This document shows positions 47,440-56,519 of a stretch of 64,000 nucleotides of DNA, one piece after another (positions within the stretch are counted from its first letter, which is position 1; every line of letters begins with the position of its first letter). Origin of the DNA: Nannocystis sp. RBIL2 (GTDB lineage Bacteria > Myxococcota_A > Polyangia > Nannocystales > Nannocystaceae); NCBI RefSeq assembly GCF_026626745.1, contig NZ_JAPNJW010000001.1, forward strand, positions 5,006,001-5,070,000. The letters are read 5' to 3'. The translations under genes and the position numbers were made by a program. The notes under the pieces were generated by a model, which saw only the letters and a list, made by a program, of their open reading frames with translations, did no database searches and had not been told where the DNA came from.

Positions 47440-50088
47440 ATGCCTCACGTGACAGCGGCGGCGCGGCCAGCGTTTATACTGGGCTGCTTGTCGGACCCGG
47501 CCGGCGACACCATCCGCGCGAGCTCTCTGGCGCAGGCGTCGAACCTTACCGCGTCGGTGCTGGCGGCCACTCTCGGGGCCGCCAACACCGACGAGCCGCC
47601 GCTCGAGCTCGCCTCGGGCGAGGCGGTCGATCGCTACATCGTGCTGGCGCGGCTCGGCGCCGGCGGCATGGGGGTCGTCTACGCCGCCTACGATCCGGAG
47701 CTCGACCGCAAGGTCGCGCTCAAGCTGCTGCGCGCGCGCGCCGACGAGGCCGACGCGCGGGCCCGGCTGCTGCGCGAGGCGCAGGCGATGGCGCGGCTGC
47801 AGCACCCCAACGTGGTCGCGGTGTTCGACGTCGGGGCCTTCCGCGGCCACGTGTGGGTGGCGATGGAGTTCGTCGAGGGCCAGGCGCTGTCGTCCTGGTC
47901 GGCGGCGCTGCGCCGCAGCTGGCGCGAGGTCCTCGACGTCCTGTGCGCGGCCGGCCGCGGACTCGCTGCTGCGCACGCGGCAGGCCTCGTGCACCGCGAC
48001 ATCAAGCCCGACAACATCATGGTCGGCAGCGACGGTCGCGTGCGCCTGATGGACTTCGGCCTCGCGCGCAGCGGGGCGGGCGAGCTCGTGCCCGCGAAGC
48101 CGTCGCCCGGAGACGTCCCGCAAGACCTCGTCGCCACCCATGTCGGCGCGATCCTCGGCACCCCGGCTTACATGGCGCCGGAGCAGTTCGCCGGCCTGCC
48201 CGCCGACGCGCGCACCGATCAGTTCGGGTGGTGCGCGACCTGCTGGGAGGCGCTCTACGGTCAGCGGCCGTTCGCCGGCGACAGCCTCGTCGACCTCGCG
48301 CTCGCGGTCGGGAGCGGCGCGCTGCGACCTCCGCCGCCGACGGCCCCGCGCTGGCTGCGACGGGCGCTCGAGCGCGGCCTCTCGGCCGAGCCGCGGGCCC
48401 GCTTCGCCGCCATGGACGACCTGCTCGCCGAGCTCGCGCACGGCCAGGGTCGCGCGCGCCGGTGGTGGCAAGGCGTGGCCCTGACGACCGGCCTGCTCGG
48501 CATCGGCGGCCTGTTCGGCGCGCAGGAGCTCCAGGCCGCCGAGACCGTCGCCGCGTGCGAGCAGGCCGGCGCCGCCGTCGATCAGGTGTGGAACGCCGAC
48601 GTGCGCGCCCGCCTCGCGTCCGCCTTCGCCAGCACCGGCGCCCGCCTCGGCGCGATCGCTGCCGACCACAGCGCCGAGTGGCTCGGCCGCATCGCGGCTG
48701 ACTGGAAGGCCACCCGCGTCGCGGTCTGCCACGCCGCCACCGTCGATCACACGCACGCCCTCGAGCTCGCGGCCGGCCAGGTCGCCTGCCTCGACGAGCG
48801 CCGCATCGACCTCGAGGCGGTGGTCGGCGTGCTGGTCGAGGCCGACGCCGAGGTCGTGCAGCGCGCCCCCTACCTCGCGTCCGGGCTGGTGCCGGCGTCG
48901 ACGTGCCTGCGCGAGGTCCGGAGCCCACCTCCAGTCGACCTGTCCCAGGGGACAGCTCTTGCCGCGCACCCGATCGCGCTGCGCCGGCGGCTGGTCCGCG
49001 CCGCCGCGCTCGAGGACTCGGGCAAGTTCGCCGAGGGCCTGGCCGCCGCGCGCGACGTGTTGCACGAGGCCGAGCGCTTCGGCCTGCCGGCCCTGCGGGC
49101 GGAGGCGCAGATCCGGATCGGCAACCTCCACGAGCGCCTGGGCGACGCCGCCGCGGCCGAGCGCGCGCTCGAGGAGGCGGTGTGGATCGCCACCGGCGAG
49201 GGCCACGACGAGCTGGTCGCGGAGGCCACCTCCACGCTGGCGTTCACGGTCAGCTTCCGCGCCGGTCGCCACGACGACGCGCTCCGCTGGGCCCGGCTCG
49301 GCCAGGCCGCGCTGCACCGCCTCGGCGCCGAGGACTCGCTGCGGGCCGCGCGGCTGCACAGCGTCCTCGGCACCGTCTACCGGTTGCGCGGCGACCTCGA
49401 CGCCGCGCGCGAGCACTCCGAGCGCGCCCTGGCCCTCCGCGAGGCCCTCCTCGGCGCCGAGCACCCCGACGTGGCCCGCTCGCTCAACACCCTCGGCAAC
49501 GTCGCTCTGGCCCGCGGCGAGTACGAGCAGGCGGTGCGCTACCACGAGCGCGCCCTGGCGATCCGCGGCAAGGCCTACGGCGTCGACAGCCACGACGTCG
49601 CTACCTCGATGCGGAACCTCGGCGACGCCCATCTCGCGCACGGCGCCCTCGACGAAGCGTTCATGTTCCACAACGACGCCCTCGCCCTGCGCGAGCGCCT
49701 GCTCGGCCCCGACCACCCCGACGTCGCGGCGGCGCTGATCGACCTAGGCCGCACTCAGACGGCCCGCGGCGCGGTGTCGGCCGCGCGCGACGCGTTCACC
49801 CGCGCCGCCGAGCTGCTCGAGCGCATCGCCGCCGCGGCCGACGCCCGCGCCGAGGCGTGGACCCTGGTCGGCGAGGCGACCCTGGCCGTCGGCGACCCGG
49901 TCCGCGCCGCCGCGGTGCTGCACCGCGCGCTCGAGCTGCAAGGCGAGGTCGGCCCGCCCTCCGAGCGCCGCGCCGCCACCCTCGCCGCCCTCGCCCAGGC
50001 CCTCCGCGCCCAGGGCCTCACCGCCCGCGCCGACGCAGTGGCCCGTGCCGCCGACGACGAAGCCGCCCGCGCCCACCGCCGTAAGTAA
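47440..50088 (+). CDS. Ser/Thr protein kinase with TPR array (kinesin-light-chain type repeats)
   Basis: An 882-residue kinase: LGAGGMGVVYAAYD glycine loop, Lys95 in VALKLL, catalytic loop HRDIKPDN, DFGLARSG and activation-segment end TPAYMAPEQF. A weak hydrophobic segment (~VALTTGLLGIGGLFGAQEL) follows, then a large TPR array with classic 42-residue repeats (ARSLNTLGNVALARGEYEQA, then VRYHERALAIRGKAYGVDSH, and so on). It differs from the three minus-strand kinases in having the commoner HRDIKP loop. The start at 47440 is the first ATG; the true start may be somewhat downstream, since the first ~60 residues are unlike any domain. A palindrome at 48940-48955 lies between kinase and TPR parts. 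Confidence 0.93.
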   Translation: MPHVTAAARPAFILGCLSDPAGDTIRASSLAQASNLTASVLAATLGAANTDEPPLELASGEAVDRYIVLARLGAGGMGVVYAAYDPELDRKVALKLLRARADEADARARLLREAQAMARLQHPNVVAVFDVGAFRGHVWVAMEFVEGQALSSWSAALRRSWREVLDVLCAAGRGLAAAHAAGLVHRDIKPDNIMVGSDGRVRLMDFGLARSGAGELVPAKPSPGDVPQDLVATHVGAILGTPAYMAPEQFAGLPADARTDQFGWCATCWEALYGQRPFAGDSLVDLALAVGSGALRPPPPTAPRWLRRALERGLSAEPRARFAAMDDLLAELAHGQGRARRWWQGVALTTGLLGIGGLFGAQELQAAETVAACEQAGAAVDQVWNADVRARLASAFASTGARLGAIAADHSAEWLGRIAADWKATRVAVCHAATVDHTHALELAAGQVACLDERRIDLEAVVGVLVEADAEVVQRAPYLASGLVPASTCLREVRSPPPVDLSQGTALAAHPIALRRRLVRAAALEDSGKFAEGLAAARDVLHEAERFGLPALRAEAQIRIGNLHERLGDAAAAERALEEAVWIATGEGHDELVAEATSTLAFTVSFRAGRHDDALRWARLGQAALHRLGAEDSLRAARLHSVLGTVYRLRGDLDAAREHSERALALREALLGAEHPDVARSLNTLGNVALARGEYEQAVRYHERALAIRGKAYGVDSHDVATSMRNLGDAHLAHGALDEAFMFHNDALALRERLLGPDHPDVAAALIDLGRTQTARGAVSAARDAFTRAAELLERIAAAADARAEAWTLVGEATLAVGDPVRAAAVLHRALELQGEVGPPSERRAATLAALAQALRAQGLTARADAVARAADDEAARAHRRK
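48940..48955. repeat. Dispersed palindrome inside kinase-TPR gene
   Basis: CTGTCC-CAGG-GGACAG, perfect 6-bp arms, in frame in the variable linker before the TPR array. Confidence 0.65.
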
Positions 50089-50096
50089 CTTCAGAA

Positions 50097-50143
50097 CATG
50101 TCTTCATGAACATGCGCAAAAAAGCATGTCCTATTGGACATGC
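50097..50143. terminator. Two dispersed palindromes between convergent genes
   Basis: CATGT/ACATG pairing at 50097-50114, then the perfect GCATGTCC-TATT-GGACATGC at 50124-50143, two bases before the stop of the minus-strand DoxX-like gene and 8-55 bases past the kinase stop. A run of six A (50118-50123) precedes the second hairpin and would be a U-run on minus-strand transcripts. Likely a bidirectional terminator. Confidence 0.75.
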
Positions 50144-50145
50144 CA

Positions 50146-51414
50146 TCAACCGAAGCCGTCCTCGATGACCCAGCGGAAGCCGCGGGTCATCAGCGGCGCG
50201 TGCTCGGTGTCGAGGCGTTGCAGTCGCACAGTCACCGTCCCGCCGGCGATCGCACCGCGGAGGATCATCTCGTCGACCGCCGGCCGCTCGAGCGCCAGCA
50301 CGTGCTTCGCGTCCGGATCGGCCATGCTCGTCATGGTCAGCGTCCCGGCCGCCTCGTCGTGCACCACGCCGTAGCCGGTCTTCTGGCCGCGCATGCCCCG
50401 GACCAGCGCCATCGGATACGGCAAGATCACCAGCTGTCGCCAGCGGAGCTCGTCGTGCTGCGACCACGGGCGGACCTGCCCGTCGTGGACGAACTCCACC
50501 ACCTCCCACGCGCCCGCGAGCGGCCCGGGCTCCGGCTGCGGCGCGGCTTGACGGATCGCAGTCTTCACCGGCGTCTCGAGGATGCTGACGAACACGACCG
50601 CCTTGAGCACGACGCGGGCGATCCGCATGCGGCGGCCGAGCACGGGGGACGGATCGGCGAGCGCGGCCGCTCGCCCGCGCACGAACAGATCGATCAAGGC
50701 ACGGGCCTCGTGCGCCACCAGGAACAACGCCATCAGCATGAACAGCGACGAGTAGATCTTTACCGCCACGTCGTAGCAGTAGTTGAGCACGACCACGTGC
50801 GCCATCACGCCGGCCGTCACGAGCGCCCCGAGCGTGGCCGTGCGGCGCCACAACAGCAGCGCCCCGCCGATCACCTCGGCCATCCCCGTGAACCCCTTGT
50901 AGAAGGGCGAGAAGCCCATGAACGACCACAGCAGGCCGCCGGGCGACGATTCGCCGTAGGTCCGCGAGAGGTGGACCGGGCCGAGCGGCTCCATCTGCCC
51001 GCCGAACACTTTTAAAAAGCCGTAGGACAGCATCATCATCGCCAGGCCGTAGCGGACGACGATCCGCAACCAGGCGTATTGCGTCGGGAACGGCAGACGG
51101 CGGTGCGGCAGGACGGCCCACACGATCGCGCCGACGACCGCGAGCACGAGGTACCAGAACTGCTGCACGTAGTTCCAGGTCATGTCGCTGCTGCCGGCGA
51201 TCTCCATCGAGATCGGCCCTTCGATCCCGAGCGCCGCGTTGCCGAGGATCGGCATCAGCTTGACCCACAGCGTCAACCACAGCGCGCCGAACCACTCGTC
51301 GAGCAGCGGCACCGACAGCAGCATCAGCGGGACGATGTTGAGGCAAAAATAGAGGCCGACGAACGACAGCCCGAGCCGCCGCGCCAGATTCCAGCGTTCA
51401 CCGTCATCGCCCAT
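50146..51414 (-). CDS. Multi-pass membrane protein, DoxX-like
   Basis: A 422-residue integral membrane protein with about eight hydrophobic segments in the first ~270 residues, then a soluble beta-rich C-terminal domain (~290-420). The stretch GMAEVIGGALLLWRRTATLG followed by TAGVMAHVVVLNYCYDV resembles DoxX-type proteins, in which such helices accompany terminal oxidases or redox partners. ATG 51414 (MGDDGERWNLARRLG) precedes the first helix directly; longer in-frame sequence is low-complexity and rejected. Function is unknown. It is divergent from the small gene at 51554. Confidence 0.78.
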   Translation of the reverse strand: MGDDGERWNLARRLGLSFVGLYFCLNIVPLMLLSVPLLDEWFGALWLTLWVKLMPILGNAALGIEGPISMEIAGSSDMTWNYVQQFWYLVLAVVGAIVWAVLPHRRLPFPTQYAWLRIVVRYGLAMMMLSYGFLKVFGGQMEPLGPVHLSRTYGESSPGGLLWSFMGFSPFYKGFTGMAEVIGGALLLWRRTATLGALVTAGVMAHVVVLNYCYDVAVKIYSSLFMLMALFLVAHEARALIDLFVRGRAAALADPSPVLGRRMRIARVVLKAVVFVSILETPVKTAIRQAAPQPEPGPLAGAWEVVEFVHDGQVRPWSQHDELRWRQLVILPYPMALVRGMRGQKTGYGVVHDEAAGTLTMTSMADPDAKHVLALERPAVDEMILRGAIAGGTVTVRLQRLDTEHAPLMTRGFRWVIEDGFG

Positions 51415-51553
51415 GCAGTCGACGCCTCCGGACCGCCATGACAGCCGCGACGCGCCCGGGTTCCGCACAATTGATTTTTTCTCGCCGAATTTCGTCGCGG
51501 CCCTCGCGTTGTCTGCGCGGACCGCTCGCGTCGTCTGGCGTATCCTCGCTCGC

Positions 51554-52126
51554 ATGACCGACGATGCGCCGCCCGAGCTGATCCTGGATCGCATCGACCA
51601 GCGCGCGTACGAGGCCGGGCTCGCGCCGTCCGAGCCGGCGCACACCGTGCGCGTCTGGCAGGTCGCGCCGATCCGCGCCGAGTGGACCGCCGTGCTGCCC
51701 GTCGCGCCCGGCCACGAGGACGAGGTCCGGGCCCGCGTCGGCGCGCTCCTGGCGGCGTGTCCGGGCCCTGGGGGCGACCCGCCGCGCAACGCGATCGGGC
51801 TGCTGGAGCGCGGGGCCGGTCGCCGCGGCATGGCCTATCGACCGGCCGAGCGGCGGGCGTGGCCCGACGCGGCGCTGTACCTCGAGTTCATGCCGGCCGG
51901 CAGCGACATGGTCTATGCGCATTACGACCTGGCCTACCAGATCCTCGCCAGCGTCGCTCCCCGGCTGGCGGACGCGCGCTGGTACGCCATCTTGTCGCAA
52001 TGCGAGGATGTCCTCGACATCTGGCAGATCGCCGGCGGGCGCCTGATCTTCGAGCGCCTGTACACCGAGGAGAACCGCGCCGCCGAGGTGCTCGCCGCGT
52101 TCGAGCCGTCGCTCGCGCCGGCGTGA
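51554..52126 (+). CDS. Hypothetical 190-residue cytoplasmic protein
   Basis: A 190-residue soluble, acidic protein of mixed alpha/beta pattern: residues ~30-60 (HTVRVWQVAPIRAEWTAVLP) and ~130-165 (YDLAYQILASVAPRLADARW). No signal, membrane segment or recognisable family. ATG 51554 is used since upstream in-frame sequence overlaps the divergent promoter. Codon use matches neighbours. It converges with the cNMP-binding kinase gene, with a palindrome (52181-52196) between them. Confidence 0.68.
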   Translation: MTDDAPPELILDRIDQRAYEAGLAPSEPAHTVRVWQVAPIRAEWTAVLPVAPGHEDEVRARVGALLAACPGPGGDPPRNAIGLLERGAGRRGMAYRPAERRAWPDAALYLEFMPAGSDMVYAHYDLAYQILASVAPRLADARWYAILSQCEDVLDIWQIAGGRLIFERLYTEENRAAEVLAAFEPSLAPA

Positions 52127-52180
52127 ATCCCTCGCCGACGCCCTCGCTCGTCAGAGCTCGGCGCGGCTCGCTTCCCGCAT

Positions 52181-52196
52181 CTGTCCCTCAGGCCAG
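52181..52196. terminator. Dispersed palindrome at the junction of convergent genes
   Basis: CTGTCC-CTCA-GGCCAG, six pairs with one mismatch. It overlaps the last codons of the minus-strand kinase gene and lies 55 bases past the + strand stop. Confidence 0.55.
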
Positions 52197-53528
52197 GTAC
52201 TCAGGGCTGCCGACGCCGCCGAAGCGGGTCGCCAGAGTGCGGACGAACGCGGCCAGCCACGGCTGCATGACGTCGAGCTCGCGCTCGATCGTCTTCTTCG
52301 TCACGACCACGAGCTCGCTGTCGGTCAGCGCCACCACGCTGGCAGTGCGCGGCGAGGCGGCGAAGATCGCAGTCTCGCCGAACACGTCACCGGGCCCGAG
52401 CTGGCGCAGCACCACCTTGCCCTGACCGACATTCTTGAACACCTGAAGCTTGCCGGCGCGGACGATGTAGGCGGCCTCGCCGACCTCGCCCTCGCGGATG
52501 ACGAGCTCGCCGGCGGCGACGCTGGTGACCGCGAAGCTGCCGCCGCCACGCAGCAGCGCCTTGATGTCGTCGATGAGGTCGTCGACGCGGCGGTAGCGGT
52601 CGTCGGGCTTGACCGCCAGCGCCTTCATGCAGATCCGCACCAGCTCGGGCGGGAAGCTGACCTCGGGGCCGACGACCACGTCGGGCGAGGTGACCTCGCC
52701 GCGCTGCGCCATCTTCAGCACCCGCTTGGGGTCATGGTCTTGATAGAGCGGGCGGCCGGTCAGCAGCTCGAACAGCAGGCCGCCGAGCAGGAACACGTCG
52801 GAGCGCTCGTCGAGCGACTTGCGGCGGCCCATCGCCTGCTCGGGCGACATGTACTCGGGCGTGCCCCAGACGATGTTGTCGGCCTCCTCGGGCCGCAGCG
52901 GCGGCAGGCTCTCGCGCGCCCACACCTCCTCGCTGCCGGGCCGCGGCGGCAGCAGGAACGCGTTGCCCCAGTCCATCACGAACACCTGGCCGTAGGCGCC
53001 GACCATGATGTTGGCGGTCTTGATGTCGCAGTGGAGCACCCCGCGGCTGTGGGCGAACGCGACGCCGTCACACACCTTGACGAACGCGTCGAGGCGGCGC
53101 TGCAGCTGGTCGGGCGTGCGAGCCGGGCGGCCATTGATCAGCGAGTAGAGCGAGCGGCCCTCGATCAGCTTCATCGTGAAGAAGATGCCGCCCTCGGGGT
53201 CGCGGCCGAGCTCGTAGATCGGCGCGATGTTCGGGTGGTCGAGCTGGCCCGCGACCTGGGCCTCGCGGATGAACGCGTGGACCAGCAAGTAATAGTTGTA
53301 CGAGCCGGCCTGCAGGGTCTTGAGCGCCATGCGCCGCTGCAGCGACTTGTCGAAGACGACCCGCACCGAGCCCACGCCGCCGGCCGCGATGACGTCGCCG
53401 ATCCGCAGGTGGCTCATGGCCGTCGGCAGCACCGACTGGACCAGGGCGCGGGTTCGGGCGTCGAGCGTGATCAACTCGCCGTCGAGCCCGACGACGGTGA
53501 TCGGGATCTCCAGAGTCTCCTCGATCAT
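52188..53528 (-). CDS. Ser/Thr protein kinase with C-terminal cyclic-nucleotide-binding domain
   Basis: A 446-residue soluble protein. The kinase domain spans ~42-330 with glycine loop AAGGVGSVRVV and Lys70 in MALKTL. The catalytic loop is HCDIKTANIMV (Asp168): the usual Arg of HRD is Cys, so it is a non-RD kinase. The metal loop reads DWG (Asp186) instead of DFG. The segment ends GTPEYMSPEQ. From ~335 a cNMP-binding domain follows: VIREGEVGEAAYIVRAGKLQ and a phosphate-binding cassette FGETAIFAASPRTASV. Both catalytic Asp and the cassette Arg are present, so activity and cAMP/cGMP binding are plausible. It has no membrane helix, unlike the other kinases here. Confidence 0.93.
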   Translation of the reverse strand: MIEETLEIPITVVGLDGELITLDARTRALVQSVLPTAMSHLRIGDVIAAGGVGSVRVVFDKSLQRRMALKTLQAGSYNYYLLVHAFIREAQVAGQLDHPNIAPIYELGRDPEGGIFFTMKLIEGRSLYSLINGRPARTPDQLQRRLDAFVKVCDGVAFAHSRGVLHCDIKTANIMVGAYGQVFVMDWGNAFLLPPRPGSEEVWARESLPPLRPEEADNIVWGTPEYMSPEQAMGRRKSLDERSDVFLLGGLLFELLTGRPLYQDHDPKRVLKMAQRGEVTSPDVVVGPEVSFPPELVRICMKALAVKPDDRYRRVDDLIDDIKALLRGGGSFAVTSVAAGELVIREGEVGEAAYIVRAGKLQVFKNVGQGKVVLRQLGPGDVFGETAIFAASPRTASVVALTDSELVVVTKKTIERELDVMQPWLAAFVRTLATRFGGVGSPEYLA

Positions 53529-53556
53529 CGCGCCTCACCCTATCACGCGGCCGCGC

Positions 53557-54867
53557 TCATCGCATCCGCTGCAGCTGGTACCGCAGCTGCCGCAGACCGC
53601 CGCGCATGCGGGCCTGCAGGTGCCCGAGGTTGCGCCGCGTCAGCAGCTGCCGCGGCCGCAGGTAGACCTCGGCGTTGAACATCGACAGGAGGATCCGGTG
53701 GCGGCGCCAGTTCTTGGCCCCCCGCCGCACCACCAGCCGCGCCGACACGCCCAGGGTCTGCAGCCCGAACGGCTGGGTCAGCGCGAACAGCAGCGGCTGC
53801 CCGCAAACCTCGACATGGGCCGCGCCGCCCGTGACCGGCTCGCAGCGGCCGCGCGCGAGGTCGAGGCGCAGCGTGACCTCGAGGTCGCGCACGCGGATCG
53901 CCACTGGCTCGAGCCACGCGCGCAGCAGCCACGTCGGGTAGTGCTCGGCGAGCCGGCCGGCCAGCGCCTCGGCGGCGGCGACGAGGGCGGGCAGCTCGAC
54001 CGGCGCCGGCGGGTCGAGCGGGGCCGCGCTCGCGCGCGCGAAGGCCTCGTCCCAGAACTGCAGCGCCGGCCGCGAGTCCCACGCGCGCCCGACCTCGTAG
54101 ACCTCGCCGGGCGCGAGCACGTCGAGGCGCAGCCCGAGGTGTTCGAACGCCGCCGAGACGTGGCTCGGCGTGTTGGCGTACGTGTTCATGTACGCGTTGT
54201 CCTCGCACGAGAAGCGGACGAAGCTGGCGATCGGGATCGTCGTCTCGGCGCCGAGGTCGCGATGGTTGGCGATCATGCTGTCGACGACCGCGCGGGCCCG
54301 CCGCGGCAGCCGCTCGTCGCGGTCGGCCTCGCCGCCGTAGCCGGCCAGCGAGAACTGGTTCAGCACCACCTGCGCCGGCCCGAGGTCGCCGCGGATCAGC
54401 CGGCAGTCACCGGCGTCGGCCTCGGCGTCGTTGACGTTCACGAGACATGTCCCATCGGCCATGACCGCAAGGACAGAGTCCATCTGCCCGACCTGGTAGC
54501 AGTAGACCTGCAGCCCCGGCCGCAGGTCGACCAGCCCGCGATGCGGCAGCGGCCGCACGTCGGCGAAGCCGAGGCGGGCGAACGCCTGCGGCATCTTGTC
54601 GGTCGGCATCTGTTGGAACAGCACCGTCACGCGCCGCTTGAACGCGGCCGGCAGGTCGCGCAGCGTCGGCAGGTGGAAGTGGTCGGGGTGCTCGTGCGAG
54701 ACCCACAGGTAATCGACCTGCTCGAGCCACGCCGCGTCCCACGCCGGCGGCGCCACCAGCGACCACGAATTATTGAAGACCTTGCCGCCGAGCCACGGGT
54801 CGGTCCAGATCGTCGCGCCGCCGGCCTCGATCAGCAGCGACGCGTGGGCCACCAGTCGCAGCTTCAT
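53557..54867 (-). CDS. MBL-fold metallo-hydrolase with extra C-terminal domain
   Basis: A 436-residue protein with a metallo-beta-lactamase fold in its first ~260 residues. VSHEHPDHFH carries the metal ligands His58, His60, Asp62 and His63 (HxHxDH with Glu-Pro between). Later histidines (IANHRDLG) and a DGTCLVNVNDAE block may complete the site. The N-terminus (LRLVAHASLLIEAGGATIWT) is typical of UlaG/RomA-like MBL proteins that act on phosphodiesters, lactones or lipids. The C-terminal ~170 residues are unassigned. Its start is 151 bases from the histidine phosphatase stop, on the same strand. A palindrome at 54445-54464 falls in the conserved DGTCLVN segment. Confidence 0.88.
   Translation of the reverse strand: MKLRLVAHASLLIEAGGATIWTDPWLGGKVFNNSWSLVAPPAWDAAWLEQVDYLWVSHEHPDHFHLPTLRDLPAAFKRRVTVLFQQMPTDKMPQAFARLGFADVRPLPHRGLVDLRPGLQVYCYQVGQMDSVLAVMADGTCLVNVNDAEADAGDCRLIRGDLGPAQVVLNQFSLAGYGGEADRDERLPRRARAVVDSMIANHRDLGAETTIPIASFVRFSCEDNAYMNTYANTPSHVSAAFEHLGLRLDVLAPGEVYEVGRAWDSRPALQFWDEAFARASAAPLDPPAPVELPALVAAAEALAGRLAEHYPTWLLRAWLEPVAIRVRDLEVTLRLDLARGRCEPVTGGAAHVEVCGQPLLFALTQPFGLQTLGVSARLVVRRGAKNWRRHRILLSMFNAEVYLRPRQLLTRRNLGHLQARMRGGLRQLRYQLQRMR
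54445..54464. repeat. Dispersed palindrome (degenerate) inside MBL gene
   Basis: ACATGTCC-CATC-GGCCATGA. The stretch ATGTCCCATCGGCCAT is shared exactly with the neighbouring gene at 55085-55100. Confidence 0.5.
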
Positions 54868-55032
54868 CGCCGGACCTCGCGCGCTCTCCGTCCGCCGACG
54901 TGATCGGTCGATCGCACGACGACGCTCGCGGCGATCACGAACTCAGGCATGCCCGTCCTCGCTCGGGTTCACGGTAGCAAGCGGCCCAGGTCCTGCCAAC
55001 CGCGGCCCGAGGCGGCCCGAGGTCGTCGGACC

Positions 55033-55689
55033 TCATCCTCCGAGATCGAGCTCTCCGAGGTGGTCCGTGGCATTCTGGACATGGATGTCCCATCGGCCAT
55101 CCGCGCGGTGGCGCAGGCGGTACACGCCGGCCAGCGAGACCGGCAGCGCGATGGCCTCGGCGTGGGGCATGCCGGTGAGCGCGGCGATCACGGCCTTGAT
55201 CACGCCCTTGTGCAGCACCGCGGCCACGCGCGGGCTCGCGGGCGTGGCCAGGACCCGGCGCGCACCCGCCTGCACGCGGTCCCAGAACGCCTGGCGCGAC
55301 TCGCCGCCGGGATAGGTGAAGCCGAGGCCCTCGGCGAGGTAACGGCCGTGGCCGGTCGGGTCGCGCTCGGCGACCTCGGCGAAGGTGAGGCCCTCCCACG
55401 CGCCGAAGTCGACCTCCGCGAACTCGGGCACCACCGTGACCGGCGGCGGCGGGCGCTGGCCGGCGGCCACCAGCGCCGCCGCGGCCCGCGAGCGCTGGAG
55501 CGGCGACGCCAGCACCGCCGCGAAGCCGGGCTCGGCCGCCAGCGCGGCCGCCACCCGCTCGATCTGCTGCAGCCCGAGCGACGACAGCGCCACGTCCGTC
55601 GCCCCGTGCAGGCGGATCGACGACTGGCCCGCGGTCTCGCCGTGGCGGACCAGCACGAGCTCGGCCGGGGATGACGACGCGGGGCGCAA
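55033..55689 (-). CDS. Histidine phosphatase family protein (phosphoglycerate mutase-like)
   Basis: A 218-residue cytoplasmic enzyme. The phospho-His motif is VRHGETAGQ (His16 in the RHG triad) and the second conserved His lies in VLHKGVIKAV; ASPLQRSRAAA and EVDFGAWEG are also typical. Such proteins are broad phosphatases or cobalamin/small-molecule phosphatases; the substrate cannot be told. The listed start is TTG 55689; a GTG at 55656 (VLVRHGE) is possible. Palindrome GGACAT-GG-ATGTCC at 55077-55090 lies near the C-terminus in frame. It is followed on the same strand by the MBL gene. Confidence 0.88.
   Translation of the reverse strand: MRPASSSPAELVLVRHGETAGQSSIRLHGATDVALSSLGLQQIERVAAALAAEPGFAAVLASPLQRSRAAAALVAAGQRPPPPVTVVPEFAEVDFGAWEGLTFAEVAERDPTGHGRYLAEGLGFTYPGGESRQAFWDRVQAGARRVLATPASPRVAAVLHKGVIKAVIAALTGMPHAEAIALPVSLAGVYRLRHRADGRWDIHVQNATDHLGELDLGG
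55077..55090. repeat. Dispersed palindrome inside histidine phosphatase gene
   Basis: GGACAT-GG-ATGTCC, perfect 6-bp arms with inverted order relative to most copies, in frame near the 3' end. Confidence 0.55.
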
Positions 55690-55794
55690 GCAGCCCGGGG
55701 CTTACGCGAGGTCGGCCAGGCCGTCAACGGCCCGGGGCGTGCATACGCCGCGCTTGCGGACGCGGCGGCCTCTGACATATAACGAACCCGCGAA

Positions 55795-56502
55795 ATGGCC
55801 TCACGAACGCCACGGCGCCCGGCTTCGGAGGCTGTTCCCGCTGCGAGCGCCCCGCGCCCGGCGGGGGCCGAGCCCGAGTCCGGCGGCCGCGCCTCGGCGG
55901 ACGCAGCCTCGGAGATCGCGCTGCTCGGCGAGGGCGACATCGGCGCGGCCGAGCTGACGCGCCGCCTGGCCGACAACATCCGCACGCTCCGCAAGGCCCG
56001 CGGCTACTCGCTCGACGACATGGCCCGAAGGTCAGGTGTCTCGCGGGCCAGCCTGTCGCAGGTCGAGACCGCCAAGACCAACCCGACGATCGCCATCCTG
56101 TGGAAGATCGCCGCCGGCCTCGAGGTCCCGTTCTCGGCCCTGCTCGGCGCCGACAAGACCGAGCGCGTCAGCGTGCTCCGCCGCCCCGACCAGCGGGTCC
56201 TCCGCTCGGCCGACGGCCAGCTCGAGAGCCGCCCGCTCACCCCCGCCGGCACGCTCGGCGGCGTCGAGGTCTACGAGCTGCGCCTGGCCCCGCGCGCGGT
56301 CCACAGCTCCGAGCCTCACGCCCCCGGCACCGGCGAGAGCGTCACGGTCCTGGTCGGCCAGCTGCGCCTGCGCGTCGCCGAGGAGGTCCACGACCTCTCC
56401 GCCGGCGACACCGCCAGCTTCGCCGCCGACGTCCCGCACAGCTACGAGAACCCGGGCCGCACCCACACGCTGGTCCACAACGTGATCGTCTACCAGCGCT
56501 GA
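55795..56502 (+). CDS. XRE-family regulator with cupin domain
   Basis: A 235-residue regulator. An Ala/Pro-rich N-terminal tail (~1-55) is followed by an XRE HTH at ~57-110 (LRKARGYSLDDMARRSGVSR, then ASLSQVETAKTNPTIAILWK). A cupin (~150-230) has EVYELRLAPRAVHSSEPHAP, GESVTVLVGQLRLRVAEEVH and FAADVPHSYENPG, the usual sensor fold of PuuR/SutR-type regulators that respond to small amines or sulfur compounds. The target is unknown; the adjacent genes (histidine phosphatase divergent, RNase HI convergent) do not form an obvious pathway. Its start lies 105 bases from the divergent phosphatase start. Confidence 0.92.
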   Translation: MASRTPRRPASEAVPAASAPRPAGAEPESGGRASADAASEIALLGEGDIGAAELTRRLADNIRTLRKARGYSLDDMARRSGVSRASLSQVETAKTNPTIAILWKIAAGLEVPFSALLGADKTERVSVLRRPDQRVLRSADGQLESRPLTPAGTLGGVEVYELRLAPRAVHSSEPHAPGTGESVTVLVGQLRLRVAEEVHDLSAGDTASFAADVPHSYENPGRTHTLVHNVIVYQR

Positions 56503-56519
56503 GGCGCGGCGACCGAGAG

